Shown: positions 24,759 through 37,845, counted from the first letter of the stretch. The stretch: 64,000 nt of DNA from Cranoglanis bouderius (GCA_023630585.1 CM042535.1:34936899-35000898); one strand, 5' to 3'. Notes: generated by a model not told the origin, from the sequence alone. Translations and numbers: made by a program.

Positions 24759-25060
24759 GGGCAGTGGTAGCTCAGTGGTTAAGAAGTTGGGCTACTGATC
24801 GGAAGGTCGTGAGTTCAAATTCCAGCACCGCCAAGCTGCCACTGTTGGGCACTTGAGCAAGGCCCTTAACCCTCAACTGCTCCCGCGGCACTGCAGCAAA
24901 AATGGCTGCCCCGCTGCTCCGGGTGTGTTCACAGTTTGTAGTGTATGTGTTCACTACTCACAACTCCTAATGTGTGTGCACTAACCTTGATGGGTTAAAT
25001 GCAGAGGACAAATTCCAAGTATGGGTTACCATACATTGGCCTTCACATGTCACTTTCAAA
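24759..25060 (+). mobile_element. tRNA-derived SINE
   Basis: An A-box-like TGGTAGCTCAGTGGTTAAG is followed about 30 bp later by the B-box-like GGTCGTGAGTTCAAATTCC, a degenerate tRNA promoter. It continues with the shared body (CTTGAGCAAGGCCCTTAACC). The head ends without tRNA folding capacity, so it is not a tRNA gene. Insertion into the TIR element shows it is younger than that element. Confidence 0.8.
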
Positions 25061-25174
25061 GTAAAACATCAGATAATGTGTTAATAATGTGTTTTCAATA
25101 TAGTACAGGGTGACTCTTTTTGTTTGTATGCATTTTTCGTACTGTCCCAACTTTTTCGGAATTGGGGTTGTACA

Positions 25175-26625
25175 GTTGCACTAGTGCCTGTGTCTCATGG
25201 TAAATTTATGAGCCTCTGATGTAAGTCAGACCCTCCTGCTGTGTTACAACTACAGAAACCAAGCAGAAACATGCAAAAGAGAGATGGGACGATGGACAGA
25301 AAAGCCTGCATGCTAAAATAAATGGAGGCTGTATATTTCTGAATTCTTCATGCTGGATGTAAACTGGATATTTTTTGTCCATATGGCATAGCAAATTAGG
25401 ATAATGGTCATTTTCTGAAATAGCAGATGGGTATTTGTAACACTACTTACAACTGTTGTACTTCTTTTCTATAAATTTATAATGAACCCAAAACTTTCTT
25501 CGCACAGAATAATCCGTTTGTGCTGCGGATGATATAGTCCATTCAAGTTATACTTGACAAGACATTAATCACTAATTTAAAAATAGCAGTAGTATAAGAT
25601 TATAGCTGAATGGAACAATAACGATAAGTGTGTGATCAATCAACCTTTACAACAGCATCCACTTTAAAAGCAACCCACCTGATTGGATGCAGTAACCCGA
25701 AGTCTAACTGGATGTTGTAAGCCATGTAAATAGATGATATTTTGCAAGGGTACCAAGGTGATCTCTTTTCACCAGACTGTGTTTTTGTGAGTCTGCTCCA
25801 TGTTTAATGAGCTACTCTGAAGAAGGCCCAGATGAGCAGAGTGTTCTTTTAACAGTCCTTTGAAGTGCTTCCCAATTTGCAACGTCTTATGTTATTGATT
25901 TCATAAACAGCCGCTATGGTTCCACTCCTGCAGTGGGGGAAGAGACCAATAACAAAATCCTTCAGAGGGCTGAAGCAGGCATGCAAATCACGATAAGCCT
26001 GGATTCCAAGCACAGCCACGAGCACTCTTTAATCAATGGCCAGCAATTATTTCTTAATAACTGGAGTGTTTTATCATGAGGATGAAGTGAGATGTAATCA
26101 GTTTGCCGGGTAGAGTGGGGCCATTGACATTTGCTGCTGTATGAAGACTCTTTTTCTCTCTCTCTTTAAATTAGACATAAATGCATTTCTGCAAATATTT
26201 ATATAGTATTTACTACTACTAAGAGTAGTAATCACTCTTAGCACCATTAGCTCAATCAGCAATTATTCACAGGTTAGCATACAAATAAGAGGACAGGACT
26301 TTGTAGACAGACTCTTTAGGATACTTTTGTAGTTTAATGTTCTTGTAGTGTTTCTTTGTTATTAGTTTAGCTCTTTTCTTAATCAGCAGAAGGAGCGATC
26401 GAAGCTCTAGGCTTCAATTTTTCTCCACATTAGGTTCTAGTTTCTGGCTATTTTTTCATATTACAGGGGGCAGAGTATTCTTAGCACCTTGAAACTGCTC
26501 AATTAGCCATTATTCAGTGCTCCTGGCTGGTGGCAAATCAAGCTAGTTAGTTGTCGAGTATTTACATTTGAATTGGGCCTCATTAATCAAGCTGGATATG
26601 AATGGGGTTATTCATGAATCATATA
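25175..26625. other. Intergenic, nothing recognised
   Basis: No coding motif or clear repeat was seen apart from short AT-rich tracts. Confidence 0.5.
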
Positions 26626-28219
26626 CAGTGGTGCTTGAAAGTTTCTATATAGAATTTTCTAGATTTCTGAATAAATATGACCTAAAACAACATCAGACTT
26701 TCACACAGGTCCTAAAAGTAGATAAAGAGAACCCAATTAAACAAATGAGGCAAAACTATTATACTTAGTCATTTATTTATTGAGGAAAATGATCCAATAT
26801 TACATATCTGTGAGTGGCAAAAGTATGTGAACCTTTGCATTCAGTGTCTGGTGTGACCCCCTTGTGCAGCAATAACTGCAACTAAACATTTCTGGTAACT
26901 GTTGATCAGTCCTGCACATCAGCTTGGAGGAATTTTAGCCCGTTCCTCAGTACAGAACAGCTTCAAATCTGGGATGTTGGTGGGTTTCCTCACATGAACT
27001 GCTTGCTTCAGGTTCTTCCACAACATTTCTATTGGATTAAGGTCAGGACTTTGACTTGGCCATTCCAAAACATTAACTTTATTCTTCTTTAACCATCCTT
27101 TGGTAGAACGACTTGTATACTTTGTCCTGCTGCATTGTCCCGTTGACCCACTTTCTCTTGAGATTCAGTTCAATGTCCTGACATTTTCCTTTAGAATTCG
27201 CTGGGATAATTCAGAATCCATTGTTCCATAAATGATGGCAAGCCATCCCGGCCCAGATGCAGCAAAACAGGCCCAAGCCATGATACTATCACCAATATGT
27301 TTCACAGATGGGATAAGAGTCTTATGCTGGAATGCAGTGTTTTCCTTTCTCCAAACATAAAGCCTCTCATTTAAACCAAAAAGTTCTATTTTGGTCTCAT
27401 CAGTCCACAAAACATTTTCCAGTAGCCTTCTGGCTTGTCCACATGATTGATAGCAAACTGCAGACGGGCAGAAATGTTCTTCTTGAAGAGCAGTGGCTTT
27501 CGCCTTGCAACCCTGCTGTGCACACCATTGTTGTTCAGTGTTCTCCTGATGGTGGACTCATGAACATTAACATTAGCCAATGTGTGTGTGGCCTTTAGTT
27601 GCTTAGAAGTTATCCTGGGTTCCTTTGTGACCTCGTGAACTATTAAACGTCTTGCTCTTGGAGTGATCTTTGTTGGTCGCCCACTCCTGGGGAGGGTAAC
27701 AATGGTCTTGAATTTCCTTAATTTGTACACAATCTGTCTGACTGTGGATTAGTGGAGTCCAAACTCTTTAGAGATGGTTTTGTAACCTTTTCCTGCCTGA
27801 TGAGCATCAACAGCTCTTTTTCTGAGGTCCTCAGAAATCTCCTTTGTCTGTGCCATGATACACATCCATAAGCATGTGAAGATCAGACTCTGATAGTTCC
27901 CTGTTCTTTAAATAAAACAGGGCACTCACTCACACCTGATTGTCATCCCACTGATTGAAAACACCTGACTCTAATTTCACCTTCAAATTAACCGCTAATC
28001 CTAGAGGTTCACAAACCTTTGGCCACTCACAGATATGTAATATTGGATGATTTTCCTCAATAAATAAATGACCAAGTATAATATTTTTGTTTCATTTGTT
28101 TAATTGGGTTCTCTTTGTCTACTTTTAGGACTTGCGTGAAAATCTAATGATGTTTTAGGTCATATTTATGCAGATATACAGAAATTTTTAAAGGGTTCAC
28201 AAACTTTAAAGTACCACTG
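26626..28219 (-). mobile_element. Full-length Tc1-like element, transposase inactivated
   Basis: The element runs from CAGTGGTGCTTGAAAG (after TA at 26624-26625) to GTACCACTG (before TA at 28220-28221), about 1.59 kb, with diverged terminal inverted repeats of roughly 200 bp. On the - strand the transposase starts near 27857 (MAQTKEISEDLRKRAVDAHQ), with the helix-turn-helix GKGYKTISKEFG. A TAA stop follows GLH. The ORF then resumes as 27386-27730 (GRPTKITPRARR, STIRRTLNNNGVHSR) and shifts frame into 27165-27410 (MWTDETKIELFG, with the first catalytic Asp region). The C-terminal catalytic blocks are further decayed. Confidence 0.9.
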
Positions 28220-28251
28220 TATATGGAGTATATTGTAGGTTTAAATAGTTT

Positions 28252-28325
28252 ATTTTCATTGTGTTTACAGCATTTAGCAGATGCCCTTATCCAGAGCAAC
28301 TTACAGAGGTGCAGGAACTGGGACT
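28252..28325 (-). repeat. SINE 3' tail fragment
   Basis: CATTTAGCAGATGCCCTTAT, then CCAGAGCAACTTACA, is the reverse of the tail shared by the SINE family in this window. Confidence 0.6.
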
Positions 28326-29389
28326 AAGAGTACCATCGAGAAAGTATTTGTGAAATCCATTTGTTTTATATAATTTGCCTTAATTAAAGAATATGAAAAA
28401 AAATAAAGAAAACAAACCAGGACAAACCCATATATTAAGACAAATAAAACTAGTCATTCAGTTATTACAAACGAACTGCTATTGTATAAACGGAGGACGG
28501 GCTGGTCTGTCTGCACATAGCCGTAAGCCATAAACAAATGCCTCAGTTGACAGAAGAGTTTGTACAGGTCACTCTTATAAGTGAAAGGATGTTTGAAGAC
28601 CAGTATGATTTTTTTCGGAGGATGAAACTGGCTTATAAATCAGTTCCATTCGCCATGGCATCTTCTTTTAACACTGTGAAACACTTCTAGCACATCGGCC
28701 GAGACACTTAAATCAATTTTATAACAGTTTACCTGTGTGACCTGCTCAGTGTGCATGATCACCTGGATACAGTGTAGATTTTGTTTTTTTCTCCTCTGAT
28801 TGCATGTCACGCCATTTTCTTGGCGCCTCACTTAATTCACAAGTAATTCACCTTTTCCGCAATTGCACTACTACATTTTTTTTTTTACTGGCATAGAAGT
28901 GAGTCAAAATAACTTCCACATCTTGCTTTCTGCCATTTCTTTCACCATTTAGTGGTGATTTCATGTTTCCAGCCCTCTGTGCATTTGACCTTTTATGGAG
29001 TGTTGTGGGCGTCATTAAATGCAAATGAGCTGGGTCAGGAACACGTTTTGCACTTTAAGGGTGCTCAGCAAATCGGTGTTTCTCAAACATTTGTAAATCA
29101 GCTGGAAATTTTTATAGTTTGGTTTGGCTTACGCAAACTTTTACACACAACAGCCTTTTTCCCCTCAGCTTTCAGTTGCACAAAGACGAGGGAGTCTTTG
29201 TCTCCACACCTTACACTGCTCTCTCTCTCTTCTAAAGCTGCAAAACCAACTCTTCTTGGCCCTCGCTGTCTGATGTTCTCCACTCTGAAAGAACAATGCT
29301 TCATGGCCTGTTTTCACTCTAAAATCAATACAAGTAACCCTGACCCATGCAAAGTGTAAATAATGTTGGCCCAACCTTTCACACAATCA
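28326..29389. other. Intergenic, nothing recognised
   Basis: The 135-residue + strand ORF at 28952-29359 has no recognised motif and no splice-bounded structure. Confidence 0.45.
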
Positions 29390-29931
29390 AGCTAGTCACT
29401 GAGGAAGAATTTATCATGCTGATGACTACAAATCGTCCAATGACCCAACAATATCCACACTTCTCTGCACTGTATGTGTTTGATTCCCTCAAGTCTGCTC
29501 TTATCACACTTCTACTTAAGAAACTCATGCTTGACCCCACAAATGTTAATAACAACTGACATATTTCCCTCCTTACATTCCTATCCAAGAGCCTGGATGT
29601 GGAGTGCTGGGATAGCTGCCTTCATGCCTTCAGCTGAGTGACCTCCTGTATGCCATTCATTTTGGTCACAAGGCCATGCATTCTTTGGAAATGGCCATTC
29701 TTGCAGTCACTGAGGCTTTACACAAAGCTATCTATCCTCCGTCTCCTTGGATTATCTGCTGCCTTTGACACTGTGAATCACCATATTTTCATTTCCACTC
29801 TTGCCAACTTGGAGACTGAGAGTAACACTCCGACTAGGGTCTCATCATATTTACTGAATCAATCCTACCTCAATTTCAATCACCTCACAGCCCTACTACT
29901 GGACTGCCTTAGGGGTCAGTACATACAATAG
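29390..29931 (+). mobile_element. L2-like LINE reverse transcriptase fragment
   Basis: The residues LLLKKLMLDPTNVNN, then ISLLTFLSKSLD, appear after an in-frame stop. They are followed further on by LGLSAAFDTVNHHIFISTLA and VSSYLLNQSY. This is the RT fingers/palm order of L2-type non-LTR elements (family motif LDLSAAFDTVNH). The stops and missing flanks show a dead fragment. Confidence 0.75.
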
Positions 29932-32253
29932 ATTGAGTACTGCGTGCTAAATCAGCGATCAGGTCTCATAATGCTGAAATTCATGTTTTGGGCATGTAAA
30001 TGCACAAAAAACATGTAAAGCCATTCAAGGGCAATATTAAACACATAATAAATATGAGATTATTCACTAATTATTAATGTCATCCCTGTAACATCCAGAG
30101 CAGTGCTTTTCATAATAGGGGAAGCACAGGGTCTGTTATTGAAGTGTATATCTGTGTGTGTTAGTAACGAGGCTCCCCCTTTTTTACGATTCTCATCATA
30201 TGGAGAAACTGTGTGTCCGGGCAGGACAAGTGAAGAGCGGACTGTCCAATAAACACTGAGATTTAAAAAAAAAAAAATTTTTTACGCAAAACGTATTGCC
30301 ACATTCAAAATTAAATTTTTGAAGCAGGAGCAGCTTCCCGTGTAAGCTTAAAGCAATCGCCTCTGATCCACAGGTTGTCCAGAAAATCAACTTAAACCCC
30401 TGCGTAAGCCGATTCTTAATACCAAGAACTTTCCCAGCATAAACACTGATAACGTCTGAACTTAGGTCTTGTCTTTCAGATTTATAAAACCTTGCAGATG
30501 TGCTGGAAGCTTTGTCTCACTACCTTCAACTGTTTGCACAAGTATGTTGGAAGTTGCTCTGGATAACAGTGTCTGCTAAATAACTAAATATGAAGGCAAA
30601 TATTAAAATGGGTAATATACTATATAAAATATTAGAAATGGACACATATAGATCAACAATTGCCTAGTGCTGAAGTTGAAATTTAATAATATCCTTACCT
30701 TTTATAATTGTATAGCATAACACTTCTGTTTGGACACACAGGATTGCCCAGGAGTCAAATATATTACTCCATGATGTTTATTAAGGTTGTGGTGTCCTCT
30801 GCAACCTATTTGGCCTGACTGATACAAGGAACTTACAAAGGACCCATATTTATATCAGCACGAAACACAACTGTTGCAGTCCAAGATCCCATACTGTGGA
30901 CATAATAAGTGTTGTTCAGCCAAAAACTAGGCCTGCCTAGTCTTGTTTTACAACATGGTAATAAAAACTTAGTGGCAAAAACAACATTCTGATATGTACT
31001 TGAATGACAAGAGCTGCCTATGTGGTTGATTACAGCCTCCGACGTGTGTATGTGTTTTAGAAAGAGAGAAAGGGTAGCTGTGATTAAATCAGATACAGAG
31101 AACTAGATTCAGAGAGCACGAGTGTGTGTAAGAATAAATTGTGTGAGCTTGTGATTAGGGAGATGGAAATGTCTGTTGAGAGTTCATTTTTGAAATGATG
31201 AATGCTAATTACCGGTTGAATAAAGTTCCTGCATAATGTATCACCATAGAAAAATCTCACAGCTAGAAGCTCACCCACCCCAAACCATTTTTAACATGTC
31301 TTGTATTGGTCCCCATAATATTGAAAAAGAAATTATCCCTAGGGGTTAAATTGGGAATTAGATGGTCAGAGAGCCCTAATTCTTTAATGGGTGCCAACAG
31401 TTTTGGAATGGCAACATTCAATTTAAGTTAGCAACATTATGCAAATGTGATTAAAACAAGTTTTCAATACATCTATTTATGTCCCAAGGGTTTAATTTAA
31501 CGAAATAGAACTTGCTTTTCAGTCAGATTTTCCATTTTTGACAACATCAACAATTATGCAATATTGCACAAGCAAGAGGGCTGTTGTGCTGAATTTTACA
31601 TGTATGAACACGACTGTAATTCGGCCGTAGGCACGAGTACCACAGGTAATCGCAATCGTGCTGATACAGTCAATACAATAGCACAATTGCAAGCGTGACA
31701 TTGGTTTTATACAACAGTTGTATAGCAAGAAATTAATATTGAATAACTGATATTTCAGATACAATATGGCCAAATATTTTGTTAACTTTTGCTCCGGCTA
31801 TATCACTCTCTCTCTCTTTGGCTGGTTATAGGAGTCACTGAAAGCTCAAAGAGACACAAATAAGTAGACTGTATGCGGTAATAAGACACAAATGAGAATC
31901 ATCACGTGTTACCTGCTGGTTCAACCCGCCTCCTTCCACAGCTGGAGCTTGGTCACGTCCCCACTGCCACGATGACGGGTCCACAGGCAAATGTAGGTTT
32001 GCTCATGCAATGCACTTTCTTTTTCTCCAGCTCTCCCTCCCTAAACTCCTGGCACATCCACACAATATCTCCAATTATACTGCTGCCTTTTCCCTGTTTT
32101 TTGGGAGAAAGGTCAATGTAATGCTGAATGCAAATCAAGTCCACAGAAAACATTTACATAAGCGAATGCCAGAAACTTCATGATGAGGATGTAGAAAAGC
32201 AGCTAAAAGTTCAACTGGTTACAATATAATAATCCTTTAGTACTCATGCTTTA
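29932..32253. other. Intergenic, no gene recognised
   Basis: Apart from a SINE tail at about 30540-30590 (reading GTTGCTCTGGATAACAGTGT), I see AT-rich sequence with no coding signature. Confidence 0.5.
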
Positions 32254-32440
32254 GATCAGTGGTCATCAACCCTCTTCCTTGAGATCTACCTTCCTGCAGG
32301 TTTCATCTCCAACCAAAATCTAACACACCTGTTTTAGTTGATCAAGAACTTCTTAAGGCAGTGATTAGATGGCATGGTTATGGTTGGAGCCAAAGTCTTC
32401 AGGAAAGTAGAGCTCCAGGAGCAGGGTTGTTGACAATTGC
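32254..32440 (+). mobile_element. MITE copy A (about 190 bp)
   Basis: CAGTGGTCATCAACCCTCTT at one end and GCAGGGTTGTTGAC at the other form inverted termini. The copy is closely similar to the reverse complement of 34676-34867. Confidence 0.8.
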
Positions 32441-32639
32441 TTTAGATGAAGGCCCCCTGGGCAATGGAATTGTAAAATTGAGGACCATCTCCCCAGGCTT
32501 CTACATAATAAATCTATCTCCTTAACCGCTAAGTCCCTTCACAACCTTATATTGCTGAGCTTTCCATGTCTAACAGCTCACAAACATGCAGTCATGTTTA
32601 CCAATTATTATTTGCTGGGACCTGTGCAATGGACAAATA

Positions 32640-33905
32640 TGTGCAGAAGGTATCCTCCCAGTTTCCTGGCCATTGCAGGCTTCTTATTTGTGGAGAAAGG
32701 AGATTGATGATTGCGTTGATTACTGTACCCTTAATGTGGTCATAATTAAATACCATTACCCATTACTGTTGGTGCCATCAGCACCTAGCAGGAGAGGTGG
32801 TAGAGTGGAATACAGCTTTCATCACTGCATCAGGCTGCTATGAGTATCTGGTCATGTCTTATGTATTTGTCAGTTCCCTCTCAGTGCAATTGATATATTT
32901 CTCAATATATCAATTGTATCCTTATTTTCTCACTGCCTAAGGGGAAATCCAAATCTCTCAAATGGAATGACTCTGCCTCAGACGCCTGAAGGATGTCAGT
33001 CATCCTGACCCATTATTGCCATTCGTAGTAGAGACAGATGCATCAGAGATGAGAATAGGGGCAATTCTGCCACAGCATTATAAAATCCCCTGAAATTACA
33101 GCCCTGTGCTTTCTATTCCATGAAACATAACCCAGCAAAGGTACTAGCTGGAGGGTGCAGAAAATTCTCAGTGACCACAGAAACCTTAGATATGTGAAAT
33201 CAGCAAAACCTGCAAAGCTTGTTGGGACATTTTTTTTTCACCCTGTTCAAGTCCTCTAAGCTTGCGAAAACACAAGATGCTATATCGTGAATTCATGAAA
33301 GATATCTTGAACCTCAATCCAAGCAAATAATTCTGCCACCAACTTGCATTCTTACATCCATTCACTGGGAGATCATGGAGGACATCACCAGAGCCCAAAA
33401 TGACAAGCCTGAATACCCCCAATACAAGACAGTTGTTCCTCAGATTAAGTGTGGCATCTCATACACTGGTTTCACACATCACTAAGCTCAGGTCACCCTG
33501 GCATCTAAAGACCAATCACTCTTGTTTATGACAAAATTTTGTGGCCATCCCTAATCAACGATCTCACAGGATTATTAAAGCCCTTATCAAACATCCTTGC
33601 TGATTATCCACAATCCAAGGCTTTACCACAATAGTATTCATCCTTGGCTGCTTCTTGAAAGCTTGTCATCTTGTTCCACTCCCCAAAATTCCCACTGCCA
33701 TGCAGACAGTTAAAATCATATATATACTATATATTGTGGTGTTCCAATACTATGGTATCCCACAGGACATTGTTTCTGACAAACAATTCATGTCACAAAG
33801 CATTCTGTCAAATATTCAATATCATTGTCGGCCTTTCATCTGGGTACAACACACAGACTATCATGTAGAACATCAAATAAGAAAAATTCTCAGGTAACTA
33901 CTGTG
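32640..33905 (+). mobile_element. Decayed Ty3/gypsy retrotransposon pol
   Basis: The order is that of gypsy pol, in fragments separated by stops and frameshifts. The reverse transcriptase entry is near 32680-32780 (DDCVDYCTLN, YHYPLLLVPSA). The RNase H start is near 33017-33060 (TDASEMRIGAIL). The integrase zinc-binding region is near 33480-33560 (GHPGI, WPSLINDLTG). The integrase core is near 33655-33880 (FQYYGIPQDIVSDKQF and a following Gly-Tyr-x-Thr-Gln-Thr-like stretch). No LTR was identified. It is an old, non-functional copy. Confidence 0.75.
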
Positions 33906-34419
33906 CTAACAACCAACATGCCTGAAATGGTTTCTTCATTTGTGATGAGAAAGTGCTCCATAGCTTTAATATCATTTTGCAAATTATTCCTATTTCTCAG
34001 GTTTCAGTAACTTATGCAGTTTCTGGCCAATTGCCTGTTCATTGGGATTACTCTCTTGTCTGCTCTTGCTTTGCTTTAATATCTGGATTGTGTTAACCAC
34101 CCTGATTACCTGGATATAAAAAAAAGTAATAAAGTGCCTCTGCACTTGGATCTTCATTTGCCTCCTGAATCTCTTAGTGTTAAACCCAACCCTAACATAA
34201 GAAGAAATGTTTTTACAAAAGAAGACATGTGTTGTTATTGTTGTTCATCTTTTTATTATTATTACACATACATACATACAGAGATCTCTTTAAAGAGGAA
34301 TGTAATGCTGTGTCATTCTGAACATGACAGTTGATATAGGAACAAAACACCTGCATACATGTATAGAGTACACACAGACCTTGTACAATACAAATAGGTG
34401 TTGCTATATGAGTATGTAG

Positions 34420-34420
34420 C

Positions 34421-34448
<28 letters not shown>
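34420..34448. repeat. (TA) microsatellite
   Basis: TA run followed by poly-T. Confidence 0.9.
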
Positions 34449-34451
<3 letters not shown>

Positions 34452-34675
34452 TTTTTTTTTAACCTCGGAAAAAAAAAAACATTTCAGATATTGTATATCT
34501 AATAATTTACATCTTGTAGATTATGGTAAATATTACTTTTCTCAGTAAGAAGTACTTGGAAATCTTTGGAAACTTGGAAAACATCATGAGGAAGAAGACT
34601 CACCTAACTGGAAAGGTTCTCAGAAAAGCCTGCGGCTCTCACACCACTGGGAGGGGCAGTACTGATCTTGTAGAG

Positions 34676-34867
34676 CAGTGGTCACCAACCTTGCTCCTGG
34701 AGGTCAACCTTACTGAAGACTTTAGCTCCAACCATAATCGTGCCCCCTTGGCCATCTAATCATTGCCTTAAGAAGTTTTTCATCAACTACAACAGGCGTG
34801 TTAGATTTTGGTTGGAGATGAAACCTGCAGGAAGGTAGATCTCAAGGAAGAGGGTTGGTGACCACTG
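34676..34867 (-). mobile_element. MITE copy B, inverted relative to copy A
   Basis: Its termini CAGTGGTCACCAACC and GGTTGGTGACCACTG are perfect inverted repeats of 15 bp. The interior is the reverse complement of copy A with few differences. Confidence 0.85.
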
Positions 34868-35364
34868 TTGAAGAGCATCATCAGTGCATCCATCGGGTGA
34901 CACCACCATTGAAGGCATTGTTGGCAGGTATGCGGCCACACCCGACCTGCACGTGATCCATCATATTAGATAGAATGGATGCCACTGAGTTCAAGTGCAG
35001 CTGAGCTGAAGCGTGTGGAAGTCCCTCTTTAAAGCTATCTTTGCACAGGGGTATAGTGATTTCTGCTGAGCAAAAGAATACATTTGGTGCTGTGTGTTGG
35101 ATAGTACCATCCAATCATACTCTACATCTTTAGACTGGCTGCCACAGCTAGTCTAGAGCCCGTCAGTGCCTATGAGGTAGCAGGAGCCAAGCCAGACCTA
35201 CAGACATATTGTGTACATGCTGACTTTCTAGTTTTATTTAATATTCTCAGGTTTGTATTTTATATTCTTAGGATTCATATAATATTCTCAGATTCTCATT
35301 TTTAACTTTTGTTTATTATTAGCAGGTTTAGATTTTATTCCTAAACTTTTCCAAGTTTCATTCA

Positions 35365-35605
35365 GCAAGGCATGATGGCGCAGCTGGTAGTCCCCATTTT
35401 CTTGCATGTCTGCATGGGTTTCCTCTGGGTTCACCGGCTTTCCTCGCACATGGCAAAAACATGCCAATAGGTGGATTGGCTACTTTTAATTGCCCCTAGT
35501 GTGTGTCCAAGGTATTCCAACACTGCACCTAGTATTCCCAGGATAGGATTTGGAACCATCTCGACCAAGATAAAGTAGTTATTGAGGCTGAATGGATGAA
35601 TGAAG
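35365..35605 (+). repeat. Dispersed retroposon copy
   Basis: GGCGCAGCTGGTAG, GTCTGCATGGGTTTCCTCTG, AACATGCCAATAGGTGGATT and a terminal GAATGGATGAATG. This is the same family as the fragments at 16.45, 23.63 and 50.1 kb, here with more of the 5' part. Confidence 0.65.
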
Positions 35606-35854
35606 TTTCATTTTATATTCTGAGGTTTTCATTTTATATATACAGGTTCTATATGGTATATTTGTATATAACAATGTACAGTATATTTGTAGATGTACTG
35701 ACATGTATGCCTATGGATATGCTAAACATACTGCTTTAGACCAATGTATTGTATTTTACCACCGCCTTGTGGTCCTTTGAGGTATTGCACCAAAAACTTT
35801 GAACACACACAAGAAACCTTCAGTTTTCTGTTGAAGTAAATTTCACTCACTCAC

Positions 35855-35972
35855 TATCAGTAAGAGCTTTATCCTGATCAGGGTCCCATGGATCTGGAGC
35901 CTGTCCTGGGAACACTGGGCGTGAGGCAGGAATACACCCTGGATGGGACGGCATTCCATCACAGGGCACCAT

Positions 35973-36039
<67 letters not shown>
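35855..36039 (+). repeat. Retroposon tail followed by (CA)33 microsatellite
   Basis: TTTATCCTGATCAGGGTCCC, GGGAACACTGGGCGTGAGGC and GGAATACACCCTGGATGGGA lead into a pure CA tract from about 35973 to 36039. This is a familiar teleost repeat arrangement, in which the CA tract belongs to the repeat. Confidence 0.8.
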
Positions 36040-36041
<2 letters not shown>

Positions 36042-36505
36042 GATGGGCAATTTATCTTAGCCTGAAGCAAATCTGTACAACTTACATTTACTGCAGGAAA
36101 AGGTCAACTGATTCATAATACATAGTGCTACAAATATAAAAGTGGCAGACAAAAAGTGTGTTAGAATCTTATTTGGACACAAAAACATGATGAATGCCAT
36201 CTCACCGTTACCACTTCCTGTGTAGAGACAGCCGCTGACCGTTATCTGATATTTACCCAGAACAATGAGATGTGTTCAGAGATTAGTGATTGCTGCTCCT
36301 CAGCTGCTGACTGTTCACGTGAGAATATCACACACTGACATGTACAGCCACACTTTATTTAATGAATGTACATTTTTCATAACCTATAATGAATGAGTCA
36401 TGGGGAAAGTATGTTGCAAGCATGAAAAATGGATTTAGTGGGACATAAATGACATTTGAATCAGTAGGACATAAAAAAAATTGTTAGAGATCTAATCTTG
36501 ATTAA

Positions 36506-36565
<60 letters not shown>
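36506..36565. repeat. (AAT)20 microsatellite
   Basis: Trinucleotide run. Confidence 0.95.
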
Positions 36566-36839
36566 CTTACCTAATGCACCTTTAAACTGCAATGACAAAC
36601 ACACAGTAGGTCTCTACTGTTATCCCCCAACATGCTGCCAGCTGATCTGGAGGTAAACAGGAAAAGACACACACACAACACTGGAAGTAGACGAGCATGA
36701 TGGTGTTGACGGCGGTATTAACATGAAAGTTGAAGCTTTAGTATCAGAAGTAAACAAATTAGAACAGCTTACCTTTAAATGTTTTATACTGTATATACAA
36801 GTATTTGCTTTAGATCAATCAACATACAGACATATACTT

Positions 36840-37835
36840 CAGGTCATCCCATAGATTTTTAGTTGGATTCAGGTCTGGGCTCTGGCTGGGTCATTCAATA
36901 ACGTTGATCTTCTTTTGGTTAAGCCATTCCATTTTTGATTTGGATTTATGCTTTGGGTCATTGTTGTGCTGAAAGGCAAAATTTCTTCATCTTACTAGCA
37001 GACACCTGAAGGTTTTGTACTAAAATCAGCTGGTATTTGTAGCTTTTCATTATTCCCTCCACCCTGATAAAAGCCCCAGTTCTGGCTGAAGAAAAGCAGC
37101 CCTATTGCATGATGCCGCCACCACCATGCTTCACCGTGAGTATGGTGATCTTTTGGTGGTGTATTTTGTCCAACCAAACAAACCTTTTGGAATTATGGAA
37201 TTATTATACCTTTTGGAATTGGTCTCATCAGACCATAAGCCACATGGTTTGGGGTGATTTAGTTGAGCTTGGATGTTTTTTGTGAGAAAGGGCTTCTGTC
37301 TAGCCACCCTACCCCAAAGCCCAGACATGTGAAGGATACGAGAGATTGTTGTCACATGCACAGAGTAATCAGTACTTGTCAGATATTCCTGCGGCCCCTT
37401 TAGTGTTGCCGAAGGTCTCTTGGCAGCCTCCCTGGTAAGATTTTGTCTTGTCCTTTTGTAAATTTTGGAGGGACGTCCTGTTCTTGGTGATGTCACTGTG
37501 GTGCTCCGTTTTCTCTATTTGTTGATGATGGCCTTCACGGTGTTCCCTGGTACATCTAATGTTTTGGAAATTCTTTTATAGCCCTCTCCTGATCGATTCC
37601 TTTCGGCAGTGAGTTAACGTACATGCTCTGCAAGCTCTTTGCAGACCATGGCTTGAGCAGTCAGATGAAACCAAGAAGATGTGAAGAAAATCCTACAGAA
37701 ACAGCTGATCTTTATTTGAGGTTAATCAGGATAATTTCATTGATGACGGCTGTATGTCAATTACTTTTGAACATGAGATTGAATGCAGTTGGTTCATTCT
37801 GAGCACAGCCACATCTTCACTTATCAGAGTGTACA
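36840..37835 (-). mobile_element. Tc1-like element, decayed
   Basis: The - strand ORF 37131-37496 carries the transposase N-terminal to linker region (SPRTGRPSKIYKR, TTISRILHMSGLWGRVARQK, GLWSDET). The ORF 36995-37177 carries the following part in another frame (GGGNNEKLQ). Further N-terminal sequence continues to about 37640. The right boundary runs directly into the repeat at 37846. Exact ends were not resolved. Confidence 0.75.
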
Positions 37836-37845
37836 CAGCCTGTAG

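Larger units (their letters stand above)
24141..25174. mobile_element. DNA transposon-like element with perfect 34-bp TIRs, carrying a nested SINE
   Basis: Positions 24141-24174 (TGTACAACCCCAATTCCGAA onward) and 25141-25174 are exact reverse complements over 34 bases. A second, inner inverted pair is near 24330-24360 (GCAACACGTTCC, then AAAGTTGGGAC) and 24676-24712 (GTCCCAACTTTCTTGGAGCG). There is no transposase ORF, so the copy is non-autonomous. A SINE is inserted at 24759-25060 and an ATT tract lies at 24269-24306. Confidence 0.85.

Noticed and set aside
24761..24835. tRNA gene
   Set aside because: A and B box text is present, but the arms do not fold as a tRNA and a SINE body follows.
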